Assembly: GCA_902614355.1 (NCBI GenBank)
Contig: CACMKP010000003.1
Location: forward strand, 1-64,000
Direction: 5' to 3'
DNA: 64,000 nucleotides
Origin: an uncultured Pelagibacteraceae bacterium
GTDB lineage: Bacteria; Pseudomonadota; Alphaproteobacteria; Pelagibacterales; Pelagibacteraceae
Part shown: positions 57,523 through 64,000 of the stretch, piece by piece
Numbering within the stretch: position 1 is the stretch's first letter
Layout of the letters: every line of letters starts with the position of its first letter
Made by a program: the position numbers and the translations under genes
Notes under the pieces: model-generated
Seen by the model: the letters and a program-made list of their open reading frames with translations, nothing else
Told to the model about the DNA's origin: nothing
Databases searched by the model: none

Positions 57523-58360
57523 TTAAATTTATTTCCTCATTTATCAGAATGTGATCATGTTGAATTTGATCTTTGTTTTTATTAATTAAATATAAACTGA
57601 TTAAGTCAAAAATTGACAGAAAAGTCTCCAATACCTTCTCAATGCTTGAGACATAAATCTTCCCTGATCTTTGGTAGTTCTCTAAGTTTTTTTTTTTTAA
57701 AATTTTATATCCTATTTTTCTATACACTCTTCTAGCAACCAATATAGAAAAACGGAAACTAATTGGTATACTTTTTATTGCATAGAAAGAATCTTGATAA
57801 AAACGGTTCGCAAGATTAACAGTTGAGGAGATCTTTTCAAAATTTTCTTCTATATAAAATCTGTTATTTTTTGAGTCTTCTATGACATCTCTAGATATAT
57901 TTGTTAATTGCATTGCTATTCCCAAATCAATAGCTGATTTAAGAGAATCTTTTTTTGTTACATTTAAAATTTTCGCCATCATTAAGCCAACAGTGCCAGC
58001 AACCCTATATGAATAAACTAATAAATCTTTTTTTGAATTTAGTTCAACTCTCTCTTTAATATCCGATTTAATACCAGCCAATAAATCTTGAACTATTTTT
58101 ATGGATATGTCGAATTCCTCCATGATACCCCACATATTCTTTATAATAAGGTTATCAAATTTTTTTTGAATAAAGTCATTTTCAAATTCAGCAAATTTTT
58201 TTTCTTTCACCTCTACCTCGTCTTTATCGTCTGCAATATTGTCTGCAACTCTACAGAAATCGTACAATACTGAACATTTTTTAAGTGTTTTCCTTGGTAA
58301 AAAAAAACCAGCCCAGCTAAATGACTTAGCATAAACAGACAAGTAACTTTTATCAGACAT
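57509..58360 (-). CDS. crtB: phytoene synthase
   Basis: Condenses two geranylgeranyl diphosphates to phytoene. It has 283 residues. First Asp-rich motif CRVADNIADD (Asp40, Asp44), second in LTNISRDVIED. The start SFSWAGFFLPRK is typical. Its ATG overlaps the crtI stop (TAATG). The GGPP synthase crtE is not in the window and must be elsewhere. Confidence 0.94.
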   Translation of the reverse strand: MSDKSYLSVYAKSFSWAGFFLPRKTLKKCSVLYDFCRVADNIADDKDEVEVKEKKFAEFENDFIQKKFDNLIIKNMWGIMEEFDISIKIVQDLLAGIKSDIKERVELNSKKDLLVYSYRVAGTVGLMMAKILNVTKKDSLKSAIDLGIAMQLTNISRDVIEDSKNNRFYIEENFEKISSTVNLANRFYQDSFYAIKSIPISFRFSILVARRVYRKIGYKILKKKNLENYQRSGKIYVSSIEKVLETFLSIFDLISLYLINKNKDQIQHDHILINEEINLNERI

Positions 58361-59820
58361 TATAAAATTTTATCTAATACTTTAGCTGAGGATAGGACGC
58401 CGGGCACACCAGCCCCTGGATGTGTTCCAGCTCCAACAAAATAAAGTCCATCGTATATTTCAGATTTATTATGAAATCTAAAATAAGCAGATTGTGTAAA
58501 TTTTGGTTGAATTGAGAAGCCTGATCCATATTTTGTATTTAAGTCTTTTTCAAAATAGTCTGGTGTCAAATAAAAGTCTTCGACAATATTTTCTCTTAAG
58601 TTTGGCATAAGATCCTTTTCCATTTTTTCAATCACCAAATTTTTCATCCTTTCTCCCTGAATAGACCAATTAATTTTAGATTGATTATTGGGAACTGGAA
58701 CAAGAACATAAAAACAATCTTGTCCAGCAGGAGCCATAGTTTTGTCAGTGGCAGAGGGCCTATGAAGATAATAACTTATATCATCATTTAATTTTTTATT
58801 CTCAAATATGTCATCGAGATGCTCTTTATATTTGTTTCCAAATTTAATTGTATGATGTTCCACGTTTTGGTAAGTTTTTTTTGTTCCAAAATAATAAACA
58901 AATAATCCCATAGAGTATTCCATCCTTCCCCTTTTCCATTTGAACATAATTGAATTTTTTGAGTTTCCATTAAGCATCTTTTCGTAAACTGCAGGTGGGT
59001 CGGCATTACAAATAACATTATCAGCTAAAATATTAGTATCATTATCAAGTTTGACTCCAGTTATTTTATTTCCACTTGAAATAATTTTTTCTACTTCATG
59101 GCCCTTTATGATTTTAACATCAACTTCATTCATAAGTTTCTCAAAACCTCTGATAATATTGCCTGTCCCACCCATTGAATAATGTATTCCCCATTTTTTC
59201 TCTAAATATAAAATTAGCCCATAAATAGAAGTAGTTGTAAAAGGATTGCCACCAACCAAAAGAGGATGCATGCTTAACATTCTTCTAAGTTTTTCATTTT
59301 TTATAAAAGATGAAACCAATGAATAAACTGATTTATAACTTTTAAGTTTTAGAAGTGAGGGAAGTTGCTGCATCATAAAAAAGGGTTTATCAAAAGGCAC
59401 ATCAGCAAGCTCTAAGAAACCCTTGTCGAAAATTTTCTTTGTAAAACTTACTAGTTTTTCGTATCCCGCAACATCATCTTTACTAATTTCTGCTATTTGT
59501 TCTTTCATTTTAGTTTCATCACCCGAGTAATTAAATTTTGAATTATCCTCAAAAATGAATTGATACCAAATTTTAAGAGGGGAAAGTTCTATATAATTTT
59601 TTGGATCTTTTTTAAATAATCTAAATAATTCATCGATTAAATAGGGTGCAGTTATTACGGTGGGCCCACCATCGTAAGTGAAACCATTTTTTTTAAAAAC
59701 TCTTGCTCTGCCACCAAGATCAGGATGTTTTTCAACCAATGTTACTTGATGACCCTTAGCTTTTAATCTTAGAGCTGCGGCAATACCACCAAAACCTGAG
59801 CCGATCACAATAGAATTCAT
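58360..59820 (-). CDS. crtI: phytoene desaturase (CrtI type)
   Basis: FAD enzyme that takes phytoene to lycopene in four steps. It has 486 residues. FAD-binding GSGFGGIAAALRLKAKGH lies near 7-24, followed by EKHPDLGGRA; the C-terminal GLYFVGAGTHPGAGVPGV is the diagnostic carotenoid-oxidoreductase block. It is the first of the retinal genes and begins 39 bases after atpF, with no hairpin terminator visible between. Confidence 0.95.
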   Translation of the reverse strand: MNSIVIGSGFGGIAAALRLKAKGHQVTLVEKHPDLGGRARVFKKNGFTYDGGPTVITAPYLIDELFRLFKKDPKNYIELSPLKIWYQFIFEDNSKFNYSGDETKMKEQIAEISKDDVAGYEKLVSFTKKIFDKGFLELADVPFDKPFFMMQQLPSLLKLKSYKSVYSLVSSFIKNEKLRRMLSMHPLLVGGNPFTTTSIYGLILYLEKKWGIHYSMGGTGNIIRGFEKLMNEVDVKIIKGHEVEKIISSGNKITGVKLDNDTNILADNVICNADPPAVYEKMLNGNSKNSIMFKWKRGRMEYSMGLFVYYFGTKKTYQNVEHHTIKFGNKYKEHLDDIFENKKLNDDISYYLHRPSATDKTMAPAGQDCFYVLVPVPNNQSKINWSIQGERMKNLVIEKMEKDLMPNLRENIVEDFYLTPDYFEKDLNTKYGSGFSIQPKFTQSAYFRFHNKSEIYDGLYFVGAGTHPGAGVPGVLSSAKVLDKIL

Positions 59821-59859
59821 CTTGATAATTTATAGTTTTTTTAAAAAATTGTAAGATAA

Positions 59860-60357
59860 TTATGAATTAATTTTTTTTAACTCTTCTTTAGTCTCTTCTA
59901 AATTTTTTTGAAATAAATTATCGAGTTTAGACTTATCAACGGATGTGGTAATAATTTTTTTAACAGAGTCTACTGCGATTTTTACTGATGCATCCTTTAT
60001 TTCTTTAATCGCTGCCTCTTTCATTTGAACTATTTTGTTTTCAGCAGACGCTTTTTTTATTTCTGAAGATTTATGAAATTTTTCATTCAGCTCTATGATT
60101 AATTTATCACTATCTTTTTTAGCCTGTTCCAAAATTTCATTTTTTACGGATTGAGCAGTATTAAGTTTATTTTGAGCGTTAATTAATAAATCTTTTGCTT
60201 CCTTTCTAAGCTTTTCGCTTTCATCAATCTCATTTTTTATATCAGTAATTAGTTTATTAAGAATTTCATTTATTTTCTGTGGCACTTTTAAATAAATAAG
60301 TGCACCAAAAAAGATGAAAAAGGAAACGGCAACCCAGAATGTTGAATCAATTACCAT
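59860..60357 (-). CDS. atpF: ATP synthase F0 subunit b
   Basis: Peripheral stalk subunit linking F0 and F1. It has 165 residues: one membrane helix (about 3-21, containing STFWVAVSFFIFFGALIYL) followed by a long charged coiled coil. I chose the ATG at 60357, preceded by GGAGG eight bases upstream; longer in-frame starts would extend into b' and have no such site. It overlaps b' by 11 bases. Confidence 0.93.
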   Translation of the reverse strand: MVIDSTFWVAVSFFIFFGALIYLKVPQKINEILNKLITDIKNEIDESEKLRKEAKDLLINAQNKLNTAQSVKNEILEQAKKDSDKLIIELNEKFHKSSEIKKASAENKIVQMKEAAIKEIKDASVKIAVDSVKKIITTSVDKSKLDNLFQKNLEETKEELKKINS

Positions 60358-60937
60358 AATATTTGCCTCCATTTTTTTTGAAAAGATCATCAACAATAGC
60401 TGAAATACTACTGTTATTTATTTCGGCTCCTATTAAATTTTTAAGTATTTCTGAAGATGTCTCAATCGCAATTTTATTTATTTTTTGAGGAGCACTCTTT
60501 CTGAGCTGATCAATCTCATTTTCAGCTTTTTTTATTTCTTCATCAATTTGTTTTTCTAATAAATCTCTTTTAACATTAATTGTCTTTAATGTTTTTTCTT
60601 TAGTATCATTAAAAAAATTTTTCGACTCAAGCTTACTTTTTGAAATTACATCATCATATTCTTTGAGTTTTAATTCACTGTCTTTCCTCTGGTTATCCGC
60701 AGCCTCAATGTTTTCTTGTATTTGAGATTTTCTTAATTCCAGGTTTGCACTAATCTTTGGTAATATAAGCTTTGATAAAACGATATACAAAGTACCAAAA
60801 ACCAATGTAAGCCAAAAAACCTGAGAAACCCAAAATTCAGGATCTAATTGAGGCATACCACCACTTTCAGCTGCAAAAACCTCTTTTGAAAAAAAGAGGT
60901 ATAAAAATATTAACTGAAAAAAAAATTTTTTAATCAT
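60347..60937 (-). CDS. atpG: ATP synthase F0 subunit b'
   Basis: Second peripheral stalk subunit (b'), found in alphaproteobacteria and photosynthetic groups. It has 196 residues from the ATG at 60937; the N-terminus looks like a cleavable signal (ending VFA before AESGGMPQLD), as in other b' proteins. A membrane helix follows (about 32-53, FWVSQVFWLTLVFGTLYIVL), then coiled coil. It follows atpE by five bases. The gene name varies (atpG or atpX in different annotations). Confidence 0.92.
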   Translation of the reverse strand: MIKKFFFQLIFLYLFFSKEVFAAESGGMPQLDPEFWVSQVFWLTLVFGTLYIVLSKLILPKISANLELRKSQIQENIEAADNQRKDSELKLKEYDDVISKSKLESKNFFNDTKEKTLKTINVKRDLLEKQIDEEIKKAENEIDQLRKSAPQKINKIAIETSSEILKNLIGAEINNSSISAIVDDLFKKNGGKYYGN

Positions 60938-60942
60938 CAAAT

Positions 60943-61170
60943 TTAAAATGCAAATAGAATGATTAATGCAACTACAAGACCAAACAATCCAGTTGCTTCC
61001 GCTAGAGCAAATCCTAAAAGCAAGTTAGGAAATTGTTTTTGTGCCGCAGAAGGGTTTCTCATTGCACCAGAAAGATAATTTCCAAAAATTATCCCGATTC
61101 CAACACCGGCACCAGCTAAAGCGATTGCCGCTAAACCTGCTCCGATCATTTTTGCTGCTTCTAATTCCAT
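60943..61170 (-). CDS. atpE: ATP synthase F0 subunit c
   Basis: Proteolipid forming the rotor ring, 75 residues with two helices. The polar loop SGAMRNPSAAQKQ and the carboxylate in helix 2 (ALAEATGLF) are conserved. The extra Na+ ligands (Gln in helix 1, Ser after the Glu) are not seen, so proton coupling is expected. A strong AGGAGG lies before the start, consistent with the high copy number of this subunit. Confidence 0.97.
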   Translation of the reverse strand: MELEAAKMIGAGLAAIALAGAGVGIGIIFGNYLSGAMRNPSAAQKQFPNLLLGFALAEATGLFGLVVALIILFAF

Positions 61171-61188
61171 TATATCCTCCTTTATTAG

Positions 61189-61923
61189 TTAATGGTGTAA
61201 ATTTAATGCATCATTTAAGTAAATGCATGTTAAAATTGCGAAAACGTAAGCTTGAAGAAAAGCAACTAAGATCTCCAAACCAGTTAATGCAACAGAAAAT
61301 GTTAAAGGAAGCCATCCTCCAACTATTCCGAGGCTTATAACAAAGCCTCCGAAAACTTTCATCATTGTGTGACCTGCCATCATATTAGCAAAAAGTCTTA
61401 CTGATAAACTAATAGGTCTACTTAGATATGAGATTATTTCAATGACAACTATCAAAGGCAATAAAACAATAGGAACTCCGCTTGGCACAAAAAGTTTTAA
61501 ATAACCAAATCCATGTTTTATAAAACCAATAATTGTTACACCGATGAATATGAATGCAGCTAAAACAAATGTTACTATTATATGACTAGTGACTGTAAAG
61601 GTATAAGGTATCATTCCAAACATATTGCAAAAAAGAACAAACATAAATAATGAAAATATAAATGCAAAATAAGGTTTTGCCTTAGATCCTGCTGTATCGC
61701 TGATCATTTTAGATACGAAAGTGTAACTTAATTCTGCTAATAGTTGAATCTTATTAGGTAGCATAGAATTTTTTTTAGCCCCTAAATTAAAAATCAGGAG
61801 AATTGCAAGAGAACTGACTACCATAAACAAACTTGCATTTGTGAATGAGATATCAAAAGCTCCGATCTTTATTTCTGGCCCAATTCTATAAACTTCGAAT
61901 TGAGTCATTGGATTTGCTGCCAT
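61189..61923 (-). CDS. atpB: ATP synthase F0 subunit a
   Basis: Stator subunit forming the proton half-channels, 244 residues, about six helices. The essential Arg is in SLSVRLFANMMAGH, and LEILVAFLQAYVFAILTCIYL is the conserved last helix. It lies between atpI and atpE in the standard order. F1 genes are not in the window, which is normal: F0 and F1 operons are split in alphaproteobacteria. Confidence 0.97.
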   Translation of the reverse strand: MAANPMTQFEVYRIGPEIKIGAFDISFTNASLFMVVSSLAILLIFNLGAKKNSMLPNKIQLLAELSYTFVSKMISDTAGSKAKPYFAFIFSLFMFVLFCNMFGMIPYTFTVTSHIIVTFVLAAFIFIGVTIIGFIKHGFGYLKLFVPSGVPIVLLPLIVVIEIISYLSRPISLSVRLFANMMAGHTMMKVFGGFVISLGIVGGWLPLTFSVALTGLEILVAFLQAYVFAILTCIYLNDALNLHH

Positions 61924-61934
61924 AAGTCTTATAT

Positions 61935-62210
61935 CTATTTTTGCATATTTTTGGCAGATCTAATCACATTCGTAATGCCTGCGATTACACCTACAAAAAA
62001 AAAAATTAAAATTAACCAAGGTTTAGTACCAAAGGTATTGTCTAAAATAAACCCAATAATTGTCCCTACGGCAACTGCAGATACTAATTCTGTACTTAGC
62101 TTAAAAGCTGAGCCAAAAGGCGATGGATTCTGCTTTTTGTTTTCACTGTCTTTCTTTGAGAGCTTTTTTTTTGCAATTTCTAAGCGAGTTTTGAACTGAT
62201 TTTTAGACAT
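61935..62210 (-). CDS. atpI: ATP synthase subunit I/AtpZ-like
   Basis: A 91-residue protein: charged N-terminal half (KTRLEIAKKKLSKKDSENKK) and two hydrophobic helices (about 37-57 and 64-82) joined by GFILDNTFGTKPW. This matches the AtpI/AtpZ family, which helps c-ring assembly or ion supply. It is the first F0 gene, 11 bases ahead of atpB and 13 after smc. Confidence 0.88.
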   Translation of the reverse strand: MSKNQFKTRLEIAKKKLSKKDSENKKQNPSPFGSAFKLSTELVSAVAVGTIIGFILDNTFGTKPWLILIFFFVGVIAGITNVIRSAKNMQK

Positions 62211-62223
62211 CCGATTATTTTAA

Positions 62224-64000
62224 TCAAGCAACCATACTCTCTGCTTTTTGTAAATCAACTGCTACCAGCTGACTTATTCCTTTTTCAGGCATGGTTACAC
62301 CGTATAATCTATTCATTTTTGACATTGTCAATGCATGGTGAGTAACGATGATAAACTTTGTATTTGTTATTTTTGTAAGCTCATCTAATAAATTACAAAA
62401 TCTTGTGACATTGGCGTCATCCAAAGGAGCATCTACTTCATCAAGTACACAAATAGGAGAAGGATTAGTTAAAAAAACTGCAAAGATAAGTGATAGTGCA
62501 GTTAAAGCTTGTTCTCCGCCCGATAATAGAGTTATTGATTGAAGTCTTTTTCCTGGTGGACTTACCAACATTTCTAAACCTGCTTCTAGAGGGTCCTCTG
62601 AGTCAACGAGTTCAAGTTTTGCATTACCACCATTAAATAATTTTGTATAAACTTCATTGAACTTTCTATTAACTTTTTCAAAGGCTTCAACCAATCTCTC
62701 TCTACCCTTTTGATTGAGTTCATTAATACTGTCTTTTAATTTTACAATTGCTGTCACTAAATCTGCCCGGTCAGACTCCATTTTTTTAATTTCAGTCTCG
62801 TATTTATTAGTTTCTTCGTCTGCTTTTAAATTAACGGACCCTAATTTTTCTCTCTCCTGTTTTTTTTTATCCAATAAATCTTCTTGATTTACAGCGTCAG
62901 GTAATTCTTCGATACCATTTAAATTTGAATTTTCCAAGATATTTTCCTCAGTCAAATTAAGCTCAGAAGTAATTCGATCTATTAGATCATTTTTTCTTTT
63001 TATTAATCCTTCGACAGTTGCACCAGAGCTTGCTTTTCTCTCTCTTATTTGTATAAATTGTTCTTGTATTTCATTAAGTTTTGTTCTGAGTGAGTCAATT
63101 TTTTCGTCAGTATCATTTATAATTTTTTCATTTTCTTCTTTTTCTTCCTCTGAATTTCTTAAATTTTCTGAAATTTGTCCCTTTTTTTCTGCTTGTATTT
63201 TTGGTTGATTATCAAGTATTTCTAATTGATTGGTTAGATTATTCTTTCTACCAGTTAATTCATTTACCATTTTTTCAGAATTTAGAAGTAAATTTTTCCA
63301 GCTTTCAATTTCTTTTTCAATTATTTTGATTCTCTCATTTCTTTTAACAGATTCTTTTTTGATATTTTGATTTTTACTATAGCTATCGGCATATTTATCA
63401 ATAATTTTTTCAAGATTATTTAGAATATCTAATGCACTATCATTTTGATTTGAACTTATTAAAGTTTTAATTTTTCCTATTTCATCAAATAAATTATTTT
63501 TTGAATTATCAAGATCCTCATTTGATTTTTTTTCTGTCTCAAAATATTTTGAGTCAACCTCTATTAGGTCACTTCTTTCCTCTTTGAGTCTTTTCTCATT
63601 AGAATTAGCATCTATAATAATTCCTTTTTCTCTTGAAACATCTTCATCAAGTGTTGTTAGTGACTTTTTAATATTCTCAATCTCTTCTTGAGTCCTAGTA
63701 TTTTCTTTATCCAAACTCTGAAGTTCTAAATTCAATCTTTGGATTTTAGACAAATTTTCGATGTTTTTTTCTCTTAATGGAGTAACTTTTTCTGTTTCTA
63801 ATTTGATTAACGTTTCAATTTCTGTGATTCTTTCATTGAATCCACTAACCTCACCTTCAGCCTCTTTGTTTATCTCATTTTCAATAGTTATTTCTTTATC
63901 AATTTCTATTAATTTCAGATAGTAAAGACCAGCTTCAATTTTTTTTATTTCATCTGTTATGTTTTTATATTTTGATGCCTCCTCCGCTTGTTTTTGAAGA
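62224..64000 (-). CDS. smc: chromosome segregation SMC protein (partial, C-terminal part)
   Basis: ABC-type ATPase of the condensin complex. The frame is open through to the window edge, so this is the C-terminal 592 codons; a TTG at 63753 is internal, not a start. The visible part has coiled coil, a hinge-distal region, then the C-terminal head with LLSGGEQALTALSLIF (signature) and CVLDEVDAPLDDANV (Walker B). Walker A lies outside. atpI follows after 13 bases. It may share a transcript with the F0 genes. Confidence 0.93.
   Translation of the reverse strand, partial: LQKQAEEASKYKNITDEIKKIEAGLYYLKLIEIDKEITIENEINKEAEGEVSGFNERITEIETLIKLETEKVTPLREKNIENLSKIQRLNLELQSLDKENTRTQEEIENIKKSLTTLDEDVSREKGIIIDANSNEKRLKEERSDLIEVDSKYFETEKKSNEDLDNSKNNLFDEIGKIKTLISSNQNDSALDILNNLEKIIDKYADSYSKNQNIKKESVKRNERIKIIEKEIESWKNLLLNSEKMVNELTGRKNNLTNQLEILDNQPKIQAEKKGQISENLRNSEEEKEENEKIINDTDEKIDSLRTKLNEIQEQFIQIRERKASSGATVEGLIKRKNDLIDRITSELNLTEENILENSNLNGIEELPDAVNQEDLLDKKKQEREKLGSVNLKADEETNKYETEIKKMESDRADLVTAIVKLKDSINELNQKGRERLVEAFEKVNRKFNEVYTKLFNGGNAKLELVDSEDPLEAGLEMLVSPPGKRLQSITLLSGGEQALTALSLIFAVFLTNPSPICVLDEVDAPLDDANVTRFCNLLDELTKITNTKFIIVTHHALTMSKMNRLYGVTMPEKGISQLVAVDLQKAESMVA

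Noticed and set aside
63500..63753. A start at 63753 that would make a 509-residue protein
   Set aside because: The codon is an internal TTG and the frame is open to the window edge as coiled coil; it is the continuing smc gene.

Overview
The window looks like a chromosomal piece of a SAR11-type alphaproteobacterium (Pelagibacterales, Candidatus Pelagibacter-like). The evidence is strong AT bias, proteins rich in Lys, Asn and Ile, intergenic gaps mostly under 60 bases, and many start/stop and tail-to-tail overlaps. Gene content agrees: alphaproteobacterial markers (paired F0 subunits b and b', a CoxF-like peptide before ctaG, DUF2093, a DUF3035-like lipoprotein) and a blh/crtYBI retinal pathway. 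I see no insertion sequences, prophage, CRISPR array, rRNA or tRNA, and no gene-free stretch longer than 300 bases. Strain identity cannot be settled from sequence reading alone.

Layout. 1-10 kb: a lytic-transglycosylase lipoprotein, an RND pump with a very short membrane fusion protein, sulfurtransferase and MsrA, an EamA transporter, an AlkA-like glycosylase, and a purine-salvage pair (phosphoribosyltransferase and AzgA-type permease). 10-23 kb: Hsp20 with a clear heat-shock promoter, oligopeptidase B, a membrane J-protein, a GT9 glycosyltransferase, a DapA-family aldolase, a CFA-synthase-like methyltransferase, an unrecognised lysine-rich coiled-coil protein with a small membrane protein, and TldD/TldE with a renalase-like flavoprotein. 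23-32 kb: TypA/BipA, an unlisted 36-residue basic ORF, groEL/groES with a heat-shock-like promoter, then a HAD phosphatase-ribF-ileS-lspA-lipoprotein-pgi run.

34-45 kb: rsmD-purD, DUF2093, a lipid A block (lpxL, lpxK, waaA, msbA) ending in ubiA, a redox block (quinone oxidoreductase, pirin, DoxX, haloacid dehalogenase) and rsmE. 45.8-53 kb: the aa3-type cytochrome oxidase operon ctaC-ctaD-ctaB-coxF-ctaG-ctaE-surf1, running into thrC and a peroxiredoxin. 53-64 kb, all on the minus strand: smc (cut by the window edge), the F0 ATP synthase genes, crtI-crtB-crtY-blh for retinal, ispH, thrB and rnhA.

How they fit together: the right half is dominated by membrane bioenergetics. Proton pumping by the oxidase, proton use by F0, and retinal supply for a rhodopsin that is not in this window lie within 18 kb. 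The retinal genes follow the ATP synthase genes with only 39 bases between them. I found no clearly undescribed multi-gene system. The best leads are the fusion protein lacking the usual hairpin insert, the two matching heat-shock promoters, the lysine-rich/membrane protein pair, the DapA-like enzyme with altered substrate motifs, and repeated 4-base YTAG overlaps between convergent genes.
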